The position numbers and the translations under genes are program-made. The notes beneath the pieces are model-generated. The model worked only from the letters and a program-made list of their open reading frames with translations, was not told the origin of the DNA and made no database searches. A DNA stretch of 64,000 nt from Undibacterium sp. CCC3.4 (GTDB lineage Bacteria; Pseudomonadota; Gammaproteobacteria; Burkholderiales; Burkholderiaceae_D), in the NCBI RefSeq assembly GCF_034347425.1, contig NZ_CP133779.1, positions 496,001-560,000 on the forward strand, given 5' to 3'. This document shows positions 54,636-63,242 of the stretch, in pieces (the first letter of the stretch is position 1; the number at the start of each line of letters is the position of its first letter).

Positions 54636-55691
54636 CTAACGGGCAAAAATCGCCAGGGTGTCGTCTATTTCCTCTTGTTCAATACCTCGCGTGATGAACA
54701 CCAGCCGCGTTCGTCGGTCCTGGCTCGGCCAAGCATCCAATATCCGCGCTGGATGAAAGATGTGTTGGACGCCATGGATCACGACGGGTCGCTCCGGATG
54801 TTCGCGCACCTGTACCAAGCCCTTGACACGCAACAGATCGGGACCGCGCATGGCCGTGATTAACGCCAGCCACGACTGAAAACCCTGCCACGAAACGGCC
54901 TCGTCAAGAACTACCGCATACGAACGGATGCCATCGTCGTGATGTGTATGTTCGTGGACATGGGAATCAGAATCGGAGTGCCCGTGGACCGGTACTATGC
55001 CAAGAACCTGATGCTGAGCGACGTGAGCATCAACTTCGCTGTGCTTCTGAAGCGGAGTGTCACCGAACAGAATTTTCACAGGAATATTCCCATGCGTGAC
55101 GAGGTTCAAGGGCGCAGCGTGATTCAGCCGCCGCAGGCGCTGTTCTACTATTTGTAACTCTGCCGGCGTGAGCAAATCACTCTTGGTTAATACCAATTGA
55201 TCCGCCAGTGCCACCTGATTTACCGCGAGCACGTGCTGATCAAGGGTAGACATGGCATTGACCGCATCAACCGTGGTGATCAAACGGTCGAAATGAAAAT
55301 ATTGAGCCAATGTCGAGTCGGCCATGAGCGTGTGCAGGATCGGCGTCGGGTCTGCCAAACCAGTGGTTTCCAACAGCACCCGATCAATGCCCATCGCGCT
55401 GCCGGCGGTGCGCAATCGCTGCATCGCCTCGAGTAAATCTCCGCGCACTGTGCAACACACGCAGCCATTGGCGAGCAATACCAATTCCTCATGGGCCTGC
55501 TCCAGCAATTCATGATCGAGACCGACTTCGCCGAACTCGTTAATAATCACCGCCGTACGAGCATAAGCCGGATCGCGCAGTATATGAGACAGCAAGGTCG
55601 TCTTGCCACTGCCAAGAAATCCGCTTAAAACAGTCACTGGCAAGCTTGCTGGTCTGCTCTGCGCATAAAGTGGCCCCCTAAGTCCAGACAA
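54636..55691 (-). CDS. CobW/COG0523 GTPase, 5' end interrupted by IS3 element
   Basis: This is a GTP-dependent metallochaperone of the CobW (COG0523) family. Walker A is LSGFLGSGKTTLLSHIL, the metal site NGCVCCTVRGDLLEAM gives the CxCC motif, and G-domain motifs GLADPTP and VLTKSDLL follow; a His-rich loop (HGHSDSDSHVHEHTHHDDG) should bind metal. The current frame opens at a TTG inside the left end of the IS (55691), without a ribosome binding site and directly after a stop codon. The native gene began MEHGNAQSRPASLP at 57056, with AAGGAAG before it, and codons 1-6 lie on the other side of the IS. Expression is therefore probably reduced or lost. It follows the unknown HyuAB-linked gene and precedes the MFS gene. 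Confidence 0.85.
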   Translation of the reverse strand: MSGLRGPLYAQSRPASLPVTVLSGFLGSGKTTLLSHILRDPAYARTAVIINEFGEVGLDHELLEQAHEELVLLANGCVCCTVRGDLLEAMQRLRTAGSAMGIDRVLLETTGLADPTPILHTLMADSTLAQYFHFDRLITTVDAVNAMSTLDQHVLAVNQVALADQLVLTKSDLLTPAELQIVEQRLRRLNHAAPLNLVTHGNIPVKILFGDTPLQKHSEVDAHVAQHQVLGIVPVHGHSDSDSHVHEHTHHDDGIRSYAVVLDEAVSWQGFQSWLALITAMRGPDLLRVKGLVQVREHPERPVVIHGVQHIFHPARILDAWPSQDRRTRLVFITRGIEQEEIDDTLAIFAR

Positions 55692-55758
55692 TTATTCAAA
55701 GAGTTTAAGATAGTGCCTGTTTCTGCCACAGCTGCGCGGCGCTGCCCCGTTATTCGCA

Positions 55759-56697
55759 CTACATCACTACCGTGCTTTTCTTTTCTATCATTTTTGAATC
55801 AGGCAGTTCAGTACCAAATTTGTTTACGATCTTGGCACCGCCGCCCACGCCTGATCGATACACGGTTTCCGGCGTTTGATAACCCAATGATTGATGTTTA
55901 CGTTCAGCGTTGTAGAACATAAAATAGTTCGCCAAGCCGATCACCAACTCCGGCATACTTTCATGCTTTTTCAAATACACTTCTTCATATTTCACACTGC
56001 GCCATAGACGCTCAACAAAAATATTATCCAACGCCCGACCGCGACCGTCCATACTGATTTTGATGCCGTTTCTAAGCAGCAGCCCAGTAAAGGCCTGGCT
56101 GGTAAACTGCGCACCCTGATCGGTATTAAAAATCTCCGGCGTTCCATACCATTTTATGGCTTCTTCCAAGCAGTCCACGCAAAACCCCGCATCCATCGTG
56201 TTCGACAACCGCCAAGACAGCACCTTCCGGCTATACCAGTCAACGATCGCCACCAGATACACAAAACCCCGCGGCAGCCTGATGAATGTGATGTCTGTAC
56301 TCCAGACCATATTTGGTCGAGTGACATCGATACCTCTCAGTAAGTACGGGTAAATCTTGTTCTGCGGATGCGCTTTACTGGTGTTGGGGCCTGGGGCCAT
56401 ACCTGCCAATCCCAGTTGCTGCATCAGCCTCTGTACGCGCTTGCGGTTCACTGCATGGCCACAGTCTCGCAAGTAATGCGTCATGCGTCGCGTGCCGTAA
56501 AATGGATGTCTGGTGTATTCCTCGTCAAGCAATTGCAACAGCAAACTATCAAACGGATTGATCTCTTCTTGCAAGCGCTTTTTCTTGTCGTACACGACCG
56601 AGCGCGTGACTGAAACGAGACGGCATTGTGTGGCGATTGAAAGGGCAGAGAGCGGCTCTACCCACTGCAATCGTTCCGTTACAGGCTGATCCCTGAC
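55759..56697 (-). CDS. IS3-family transposase OrfB (made by -1 frameshift)
   Basis: This is the catalytic half of the OrfAB transposase. It has no good start codon of its own; the minus-strand sequence TTAAAAAAAAG (slippery A8 at 56705-56698) shifts ribosomes from OrfA into this frame (KKVRDQPVTERLQW...). The DDE residues are in VWSTDITFIRLPRG, IFNTDQGAQFTSQ and DNIFVERLWRSVKYEEVYL, with the integrase-core Arg/Lys seven residues after the Glu. The HTH_21 region EYTRHPFYGTRRMTHYL precedes the catalytic core. The frame is complete, so the element may be active. Confidence 0.92.
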   Translation of the reverse strand, partial: VRDQPVTERLQWVEPLSALSIATQCRLVSVTRSVVYDKKKRLQEEINPFDSLLLQLLDEEYTRHPFYGTRRMTHYLRDCGHAVNRKRVQRLMQQLGLAGMAPGPNTSKAHPQNKIYPYLLRGIDVTRPNMVWSTDITFIRLPRGFVYLVAIVDWYSRKVLSWRLSNTMDAGFCVDCLEEAIKWYGTPEIFNTDQGAQFTSQAFTGLLLRNGIKISMDGRGRALDNIFVERLWRSVKYEEVYLKKHESMPELVIGLANYFMFYNAERKHQSLGYQTPETVYRSGVGGGAKIVNKFGTELPDSKMIEKKSTVVM

Positions 56698-56972
56698 TTT
56701 TTTTTAAGCCAATCGAGTTCCATATTCAGTTGCCCAATTTTGGCATAGAGACGGTCTGGGTCGTTCTGTGTGCTGGCCGGTTTCGGACCGCGCTTACCTT
56801 CAAACAGACTGCCTGCATTTTCCAGTAATTCTTTCTTCCACTGGCTAACCTGCGTCGGATGCACCCCGAACTCTTGGGCGATCTGATTGATCGTCTTTTC
56901 GCCTTTGATTGCCTCAACTGCTACCTTGGCTTTTTGTGCGCCGCTAAATATTTTTCTCTTATTTTCACTCAT
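56679..56972 (-). CDS. IS3-family transposase OrfA
   Basis: This is a 97-residue DNA-binding protein with helix-turn-helix (INQIAQEFGVHPTQVSQWKK) and a C-terminal leucine-zipper-like helix (LYAKIGQLNMELDWLKKK). It ends just past the frameshift site. Alone it normally acts as a regulator; fused to OrfB it is the transposase. Confidence 0.92.
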   Translation of the reverse strand: MSENKRKIFSGAQKAKVAVEAIKGEKTINQIAQEFGVHPTQVSQWKKELLENAGSLFEGKRGPKPASTQNDPDRLYAKIGQLNMELDWLKKKSGISL

Positions 56973-57039
56973 GGTCTGCCTCGTCTCTTTTCGACAGACA
57001 CTAGTTTAAACTGTTGTCCGGATATGTGGATCCACTATA

Positions 57040-57056
57040 GCATTCCCGTGTTCCAT
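57040..57056 (-). other. Detached 5' end of cobW
   Basis: On the minus strand ATG GAA CAC GGG AAT GC (57056-57040) begins 5 bp after AAGGAAG, which itself follows the TAG stop of the upstream gene. It is codons 1-5 and part of 6 of the native cobW, cut off by the IS. This spot shows the pre-insertion gene was translationally close to the preceding gene. Confidence 0.75.
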
Positions 57057-57068
57057 ATCATCTTCCTT

Positions 57069-57449
57069 CTAGCCGTGTAGTTTCGCAAACGAGCGCAAGG
57101 TCTTTCCCAGTCTGGACAGGATAAACTCCGCCACGTCGGGATCTAGGCACATGGTCACGCCAGTATCCATCAGCGCAGCTAACAGAATGCCGAGATGCCA
57201 GGCAGCGCCGTCCGCATCGACGCCATGGCGGCGTAAAAAAGTGCTGACGTCGCTGCGCTGAGCGCGTTGAGCCTGCGCCAACAGGTAATCGGCGATATCC
57301 TGCTCGAAATCCTGCAGCCGCAGGGTAACACCACCGATGCCACAGGCGCAGCCCGTCGCCAAGGCGACGTGCTGGCTAGACAAGCGTTGCCAGATATCGA
57401 GCAATTCCTGCGCAATGCAGGCTACTCCGGTGCTCATGGCAAGTTCCAT
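57069..57449 (-). CDS. Conserved small protein of unknown function in hydantoinase operon
   Basis: This 126-residue protein starts at the ATG at 57449 (MELAMSTGVACIAQELLD), 4 bp after the HyuB stop codon; the longer frame overlaps HyuB. It is alpha-helical with a Cys motif in ATGCACGIGGVTLRLQDFEQ followed by DIADYLLAQAQRAQ and an Asp/Cys segment MCLDPDVAEFILSRLG. I do not recognise a named family. Its position between HyuB and a CobW metallochaperone gene suggests a maturation or small-subunit role, perhaps binding a metal through the CxC pair; this is inference. Confidence 0.65.
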   Translation of the reverse strand: MELAMSTGVACIAQELLDIWQRLSSQHVALATGCACGIGGVTLRLQDFEQDIADYLLAQAQRAQRSDVSTFLRRHGVDADGAAWHLGILLAALMDTGVTMCLDPDVAEFILSRLGKTLRSFAKLHG

Positions 57450-57453
57450 GATC

Positions 57454-59202
57454 TCAGACCGTGGCAGACGGTTCGAGCGCGCGCAGACGCTCTGTGGCTG
57501 CGGCATCCACCTGACCATCCGCGGTCAGCGCTACCCGATATGCCTGTTCGGCTTGCAGCGTGCTGACGTAGCCTTCGCGGACATCGTGAGCCACCAACTC
57601 CGGGTCACGCTCAGCAGCGGCGCCAAAGCCACCACCACCGCCAGAGAGCATCTTGTAAGCATCGCCACGGGCAAGGCGGACATTGAAAATCTTGGCGTTG
57701 GGCAGCTCTTCATCCCATACGCCGTTGCGCCGAATTCCTATGCCGTTGCCGGCCGCTTCACTGCCTCCATCTAGCCCCCATGGCTTGCAGTGAACCCGAT
57801 CGATACGGGTGGTGACGGCAAACGGTGACAAGGCTTGTACGACCATTTCTGCACCCAAGCCACCGCGCTGACGCCCTGGACCGGCACTGTCCTGACGCAA
57901 GCGATAACTTTCCACCAGCACCGGATATTTCGATTCCAATTGTTCGGTAGGACTGTTATGGGTATCGCCATCGTTAATGCAGACCGTTGCAGAGACTCCA
58001 TCCTCGCGCGCCTTTGCACCCCAGCCACCGCCAAGCGGGCCGATACCGACAATAAATAACCGGCCATCCTCGGGCGAAATCCCGTGAATGTTGGGGAACA
58101 CCAAGTCGGCATGGTGACCAGCAATGGCACGTGCAGGAATCGCTGATGCCAAGGCCTTGAAAATCGTATCGATGACCGTCATCGGGAAGGTCATCCAGAC
58201 CCGCATCGGGAACGGCCGCTCGGCACTGATCACGGTTCCCATCGGCATAATCACCTTCAAGGAGCGGAAGCTGCCGTCATTCACCGGATAATCGGTCGGC
58301 GTAGTCAGGCATTTGTAGGCAACCTGTGCGCAAGCGATACCAGTACTGAAACCTGAATTGTAGAAACCACGTACCTGCTTGGCCACATCGGTGAAGTCGA
58401 CCGTCATTTCATCACCCTGAACGATCACCTTGACCCGGATAGGAATGCGCTTACCGACTTCGAGACCATCATCATCCATAAACGATTCGGCCTCATACAC
58501 GCCATCCGGAATGGTCCGCGTGTTCGCCCTAGCCAGTGCCTCTGAATGGTCCATGATCTGCTGTACCGAAGCCGTTACCGCCGACCAACCATAACGCTGC
58601 ACCAGATCCAAATAGCGCCGCTCACCGGTCGTGATGGCGGTAATTTGTGCGCGCAGATCGCCCATGGCGCGTTCCGACAGGCGTACGTTCATGGCGATGA
58701 TATCGAGTAAATCTTGATTGACGATACCTTCCTTACGATATTTGACGATAGGAATCTGGATCCCCTCGGAATAGATATCCGTAGTGATCTGACCCAAGGT
58801 ACCGCCGACATCCAACCAGTGCGCCATACAGCAGGTAAAGCCGATCAGTTGGCTGTCGTGGTAGACCGGCATGGTGAAGGTGAAATGGTTCAAATGGCTG
58901 CCGGTGATGTACGCGTCATTGGTGACGAGGATATCGCCGGGCTTAATATTTTCCAATCCAAAATGACGTATCTTAGCCTTGACCGTCTCACTCATGCCAC
59001 GGATGAACATTGGCAAGCCGAGGCCGATCGAGATCGAATCACCGTTGACCGTAAATAAGCCGACGGTAAAGTCGAGTGCTTCGTAGATAATCAGATTGTA
59101 GGCGGTGCGAGTCAGGTTAGACTTCATTTCTTCCGTCACGGCGATCAGACCGTTGCGGATAATTTCGACGGTTACAGCGTCGACTGCTGGTGTGGCTTTC
59201 AT
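57454..59202 (-). CDS. Hydantoinase B/oxoprolinase family protein
   Basis: HyuB-type subunit of 582 residues. I chose the ATG at 59202, which shares one base with the HyuA stop (TAATG); the longer frame runs back into HyuA. Family regions include VEIIRNGLIAVTEEMKSNL, SISIGLGLPMFIRGMSETV, KPGDILVTNDAYITGSHLNH and GFTCCMAHWLDVGG, then GGWGAKAREDGVSATVCIND and the Gly-rich GGGGGFGAAAERDPELV. HyuA/HyuB pairs hydrolyse cyclic amides or carboxylate ketones with ATP (N-methylhydantoinase, oxoprolinase, acetone carboxylase, caprolactamase); the substrate here is unknown. Confidence 0.9.
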   Translation of the reverse strand: MKATPAVDAVTVEIIRNGLIAVTEEMKSNLTRTAYNLIIYEALDFTVGLFTVNGDSISIGLGLPMFIRGMSETVKAKIRHFGLENIKPGDILVTNDAYITGSHLNHFTFTMPVYHDSQLIGFTCCMAHWLDVGGTLGQITTDIYSEGIQIPIVKYRKEGIVNQDLLDIIAMNVRLSERAMGDLRAQITAITTGERRYLDLVQRYGWSAVTASVQQIMDHSEALARANTRTIPDGVYEAESFMDDDGLEVGKRIPIRVKVIVQGDEMTVDFTDVAKQVRGFYNSGFSTGIACAQVAYKCLTTPTDYPVNDGSFRSLKVIMPMGTVISAERPFPMRVWMTFPMTVIDTIFKALASAIPARAIAGHHADLVFPNIHGISPEDGRLFIVGIGPLGGGWGAKAREDGVSATVCINDGDTHNSPTEQLESKYPVLVESYRLRQDSAGPGRQRGGLGAEMVVQALSPFAVTTRIDRVHCKPWGLDGGSEAAGNGIGIRRNGVWDEELPNAKIFNVRLARGDAYKMLSGGGGGFGAAAERDPELVAHDVREGYVSTLQAEQAYRVALTADGQVDAAATERLRALEPSATV

Positions 59203-61304
59203 TATAATTCGCTCCCGATAGTTATTTGCAAGTTGCCGCACACGTCGACTATGGCATGATCACCCGGTTGTATCACCGTGGTTGAAGCGTGCTCCTCGAT
59301 CAACGCCGGCCCATCGATGCGGTTCCCGCTACGCAGCAAATGACGTTTGTAGACATTGGTAGCGACAAAGGCCTGCGCCGAGCGGAAGTAGACTGGCTTA
59401 CAGGTGCGCAGCGCCTCGTCCGGCGGCGTGATACCACCCTCTTCAACGGTATGGCGCGGCGGCTTGCGCATGACACCTAACACCGTCACTCGCAGACTGA
59501 CCAGATCGGCCGGCTCAGCCGGCGCGGAGATACCATAACGAACTGCATGTACCGCATCAAAGCGCTGTTTAATGGCATCGCGATCTTGCCGCGCAAAATA
59601 GGCGGTCTCCAATTCAACCGCCACCGCGTGTTCTTGGCCAACGTAACGCATATCAGCGGCGCGTTCGATCACGATGGCTTCCGGCGTAACGGCAGACTGC
59701 GCTAAGGCGGCACGCCCCTCGGCTTCCATTTCCGCGTAGATCGCTTCGATATCCTCGAAAGAGACGTCGTCGAGCTTGCGAAATACCGAGCGGACATAGT
59801 CGTAACGCAGATCAGAAAACAGCATACCGTAGGCCGAGAAGTAGCCCGGCGCGTAAGGAATGAGTACCTTACGAATCCCCAGTTCACGCGCAATGGCCGA
59901 AGCATGCAAGGGACCCGCACCGCCATAGACCACCATGGTGAAACGTCCGGCGTCGAGTCCGCGCTCGGTGGTGACGGCCTTGACCGCATGCGACATGGCC
60001 GTAACAGCGATGCGCAAGATACCGTCGGCGGCCTTGATCGGATCGAGCTCGAGCGGCTTGCCTATGCGTTCGTTCATGGCATGCGTGGCAGCCGCTTTAT
60101 CGAGCAGCATTTCGCCACCAAGAAAATTATTTTCATCCAAGCGGCCGAGCAAGAGGTTGGCATCGGTGACAGTCGGCTCGGTACCGCCGCGGCGATAGCA
60201 CGCTGGGCCAGGTATTGATCCGGCACTCTGCGGCCCGACACGCAGCGCATTACCCACTTCCAACCGGGCAATACTACCGCCGCCGGTGCCGACTTCGAAG
60301 ATGTCTATCATCGGTATCTGAATCGGCAAGGCCTTTTCATAACCGCCGATCAGCGCGCTGCTGCTGGTCAGTGGCTTGCCCTCGCTGATCACGCCAGCCT
60401 TGGCGGTAGTGCCGCCCATATCAAAGGCAATGGCATCACCCAAACCAAGTTGCGCGCAGATGGCTTGGGCACCGATCACTCCGGCCGCCGGCCCCGATTC
60501 AAGCATGCGTACACATTCGCGGCGCGCATGGTCGAGCGGGAACAATCCGCCGGTCGATTGCACGGCATAAAAATCGCCTGGGAATCCTTGCTGAGTCAAG
60601 TGCGACTCCAATTCACCGAGATAAGCCGACACCCGCGGTCCGACATAGGCATTGGCGGCAACGGTAGAGACGCGCTCGAACTCACGGTACTCTTGCGACA
60701 ATTCGTGCGAAGCGGTGACGAACACGCCAGGCATTTCTTCACGCACGATTTCGCGCACGCGAATTTCGTGTGCCGGATTACGATACGAATGCAGCAGCAG
60801 AATCGCGACCGCCTCAACCCCTTGCTCCTTGAGTTCGCGTGCCAGAGCGCGTACTCGGTCTTCATCGAGGGCCTGGTAGATGCTGCCGTCGGCCAGCAGG
60901 CGCTCGGGTACTTCATAGCGCAACGAGCGAGGTATCAGCGGCTCGTGCTTGGAGAAAAACAGATTGTAAGCGTCGGGGCGATTGACCCGACCGATCTCAT
61001 AGATATCACGGAAGCCTTGGGTGATCAGCAGCGCAGTTTTAGCACCGTTGCGCTCCAGCAGAGTATTGATCACGATCGTCGATCCATGCAGAAACAGGCC
61101 GCCATTTTCGACATGGGCACCGGCACTGTCCAAGGTATTCTGAATACCATCGACCAGTTGACCATGGGTAGACAGTGCCTTACCAAACGACAGTTCACCG
61201 GTTTGTTCATTGAGTATCGCCAAGTCGGTAAAGGTACCGCCGATATCCACCGCGATCCGCAGATGACCGGTACTGCGCTGACTCGATTTGTTAGGGTTCA
61301 TCAT
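59202..61304 (-). CDS. Hydantoinase A/oxoprolinase family protein
   Basis: HyuA-type ATP-binding subunit of 700 residues, with ASKHA-fold phosphate loop IAVDIGGTFTDLAILNE (17-33), GSTIVINTLLERNGAKTALL and GRVNRPDAYNLFF. The second ATP segment AIAFDMGGTTAKAGVISEG and a late YGGAGPLHASAIARELG complete the family pattern. It overlaps HyuB by one base, giving an alpha/beta pair. GGAG precedes the two adjacent ATG codons at the start. It stands behind the FAH gene in an operon divergent from the LysR gene. Confidence 0.92.
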   Translation of the reverse strand: MMNPNKSSQRSTGHLRIAVDIGGTFTDLAILNEQTGELSFGKALSTHGQLVDGIQNTLDSAGAHVENGGLFLHGSTIVINTLLERNGAKTALLITQGFRDIYEIGRVNRPDAYNLFFSKHEPLIPRSLRYEVPERLLADGSIYQALDEDRVRALARELKEQGVEAVAILLLHSYRNPAHEIRVREIVREEMPGVFVTASHELSQEYREFERVSTVAANAYVGPRVSAYLGELESHLTQQGFPGDFYAVQSTGGLFPLDHARRECVRMLESGPAAGVIGAQAICAQLGLGDAIAFDMGGTTAKAGVISEGKPLTSSSALIGGYEKALPIQIPMIDIFEVGTGGGSIARLEVGNALRVGPQSAGSIPGPACYRRGGTEPTVTDANLLLGRLDENNFLGGEMLLDKAAATHAMNERIGKPLELDPIKAADGILRIAVTAMSHAVKAVTTERGLDAGRFTMVVYGGAGPLHASAIARELGIRKVLIPYAPGYFSAYGMLFSDLRYDYVRSVFRKLDDVSFEDIEAIYAEMEAEGRAALAQSAVTPEAIVIERAADMRYVGQEHAVAVELETAYFARQDRDAIKQRFDAVHAVRYGISAPAEPADLVSLRVTVLGVMRKPPRHTVEEGGITPPDEALRTCKPVYFRSAQAFVATNVYKRHLLRSGNRIDGPALIEEHASTTVIQPGDHAIVDVCGNLQITIGSEL

Positions 61305-61327
61305 ATTTTTGACTCCAATTGATTTTT

Positions 61328-62179
61328 TTAAATGGCCTCAACGACATTGCGCAATTTGCCGATTTCTGTAATTTCCACTTCGACGACATCACCCTGCTTC
61401 AAATACAGCGGCGGTTCACGACGATCACCAACGCCACCCGGTGTACCCGTGGCGATGATGTCGCCTGGACTCAATGTAGTGAAACGGGACAGGTAGGCGA
61501 TGATGACTGGCAAGGAGAAGATCAAATCGGACAGCGGCGCTTGCTGGACCACTTCGCCATTGAGCCGCGTAGTCAGCTCAACACGGGTGATATCGGCGAT
61601 GTCGTCCGCCGTCACCAGCGCGGGTCCAAACGCACCGGTGTGAGCAAAGTTTTTTCCCGGTGTCCATTGGTGAGTGTGGCGCTGCCAGTCGCGCACCGTG
61701 CCATCGTTGAAGCAAGCGTAACCGGCGATGTGGCTGAGCGCATCGGCTTCGGCGATGTCGCTGCCACCTTTACCAATCACCAGCGCCAGCTCCCCTTCGT
61801 AATCGAACATATGCGACTTGGAGAAAGGAAAACACAAGGGCGCACCGTCGGCGATGAGGGTATCGGCAAAGCGTAGAAAAATTGCCGGATAAGGCGCGTC
61901 CGGACGCTTGGTCTCGGCGACATGTGACTTGTAATTGAGTCCGACGCAAAAGATTTTACGCGGGTTACTCAGCGGTGGCAGCAGTTGGACATCTGATAAC
62001 GACAAGGTCGCCGCTTTACCAGCAACAGCGGCCGCAACGTCCGGTAAGGCTTGTGCATCGAGTACCGCGCGGATGTCCGGATACCGGGCCAGCAGGCTGG
62101 CATCGAGTTCGATAATTTGTTGGCCGGACAAGACGCCATAGACGGCTTGCCCATTGTATTCATATGCGACTAACTTCAT
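61328..62179 (-). CDS. Fumarylacetoacetate hydrolase family protein
   Basis: FAH-superfamily enzyme of 283 residues starting at the ATG at 62179 (MKLVAYEYNGQAVYG), with GGAGACATGCA before it. The metal ligands are in FDYEGELALVIGKGG and the later FNDGTVRDWQRHTHQWTPGK; the lid PGDIIATGTPGGVGDRREPP is normal. The family hydrolyses or decarboxylates acylpyruvates and related 2-keto acids. It is the first gene of the HyuAB operon and probably acts at the end of the same pathway. A LysR regulator is divergent. Confidence 0.92.
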   Translation of the reverse strand: MKLVAYEYNGQAVYGVLSGQQIIELDASLLARYPDIRAVLDAQALPDVAAAVAGKAATLSLSDVQLLPPLSNPRKIFCVGLNYKSHVAETKRPDAPYPAIFLRFADTLIADGAPLCFPFSKSHMFDYEGELALVIGKGGSDIAEADALSHIAGYACFNDGTVRDWQRHTHQWTPGKNFAHTGAFGPALVTADDIADITRVELTTRLNGEVVQQAPLSDLIFSLPVIIAYLSRFTTLSPGDIIATGTPGGVGDRREPPLYLKQGDVVEVEITEIGKLRNVVEAI

Positions 62180-62313
62180 TGCATGTCTCCTTGGTTTTCG
62201 AAGGGGGGCTGGCTTAACCAGCATTTCAGCAAAGTGTAGGCCATGCCATGATATGCGAGAAGACAGGTATCAGACATTTCAGCTATACTAAATATTACAT
62301 AACTGGAGAGTGC
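62180..62313. promoter_or_regulatory. Divergent LysR/FAH regulatory region
   Basis: The 134-bp gap between divergent start codons must contain both promoters and the LysR binding site. TATACT at 62284-62289 could be the -10 for the LysR gene. The AT-rich ATACTAAATATTACAT segment contains T-N11-A-like spacing but is not a clear operator. Confidence 0.4.
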
Positions 62314-63231
62314 ATGAACTACTCAGCATGGAAGTTGTTTGTCGATGTCAGTGAACTGGGCAGTCTGACCAAAGCGGCGTTTGCCTATGGCACGACACAG
62401 CCTCACATCAGTCGGCAGATCAGCGAACTGGAACGTGAGTGCGGTGGGCGCTTATTCCAACGGACTGGGCGTGGCATGGTGTTGACGGAATTGGGGCGGC
62501 GTATCGCGCCACGCGTGCGCGTCTGGATCACGCAGACTGAACAACTGGAAAACGATATCCGTGCCACGGCCGGTACGCCGGTGGGTACGGTACGTATCGG
62601 CGTCTTGCCATCCACCTCGCATCCCTTGGCAAGCACGCTCTATCATGAATTAAAAAAACGCTATCCGCTGGTTCAGCTCATCGTACGCGAAGGCCAGGGG
62701 GCGCAGCTGGAAACCTGGCTGGAAAGTGGCGAAGTGGATCTGGCAATCCTATACCGCCACAACCCCGTCCCCAGCAATGGCGACATTTATTTGACCAAGA
62801 CACCGACATTTCTAGTCGGGCCACATGGCGATCCGCTGACGCGTGCAGAAACGGTCCGTTTCGATACACTCGATCACCTGCCGCTGATACTATTCTGCCG
62901 CCCAAACTCATGGCGCGACCGCTTAGATCAATTGGCAGCAGACCGTGGCATCACGCTCAACGTCGCTGCCGAAGCCGATTCACTGGGTTTCCAAACCCAG
63001 CTCGTTGGCGGCGGCGGCATGTATGCCTTACTTGGCCCCTTCGCCATCTCAGGTGCCGACAAGGCACTGCGACTGCAGGCATCTCGGTTGGAAGAGCCAG
63101 AATTAAGCCGCTACATTGCCTTGGCAATGTCGCGCCATGTACAACTGACGCTGGCCTGCCGCGCCGTGATCGAATTAATTGAAGAAGTTGAACATCCTGA
63201 ACTCCATCAACTGCCTGTTATCAACAGCTGA
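62314..63231 (+). CDS. LysR family transcriptional regulator
   Basis: Regulator of 305 residues starting at the ATG at 62314 (MNYSAWKLFVDVSELGS) after CTGGAGAG; the longer frame has no family support. The winged helix is GSLTKAAFAYGTTQPHISRQ with ISELERECGGRLFQRTGRG, and the effector domain has VRIGVLPSTSHPLAS and EADSLGFQTQLVGGGGMYAL. It resembles NAC/Cbl-type regulators with multiple uses. It probably activates the divergent FAH/HyuAB operon in response to a pathway intermediate. Confidence 0.9.
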   Translation: MNYSAWKLFVDVSELGSLTKAAFAYGTTQPHISRQISELERECGGRLFQRTGRGMVLTELGRRIAPRVRVWITQTEQLENDIRATAGTPVGTVRIGVLPSTSHPLASTLYHELKKRYPLVQLIVREGQGAQLETWLESGEVDLAILYRHNPVPSNGDIYLTKTPTFLVGPHGDPLTRAETVRFDTLDHLPLILFCRPNSWRDRLDQLAADRGITLNVAAEADSLGFQTQLVGGGGMYALLGPFAISGADKALRLQASRLEEPELSRYIALAMSRHVQLTLACRAVIELIEEVEHPELHQLPVINS

Positions 63232-63242
63232 GCAAGATGGCT

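Larger units (their letters stand above)
55666..57039 (-). mobile_element. IS3-family insertion sequence (1374 bp)
   Basis: The ends are TAAAGTGGCC... on the left and ...CCACTATA on the right; 23 of the outer 35 bases match as inverted repeats. GCA flanks both ends (55663-55665 and 57040-57042), a 3-bp target duplication normal for IS3. It encodes OrfA and OrfB, with an A8G slippery run for a -1 frameshift. Removing it with one GCA restores the cobW reading frame, which confirms the boundaries. Confidence 0.92.
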
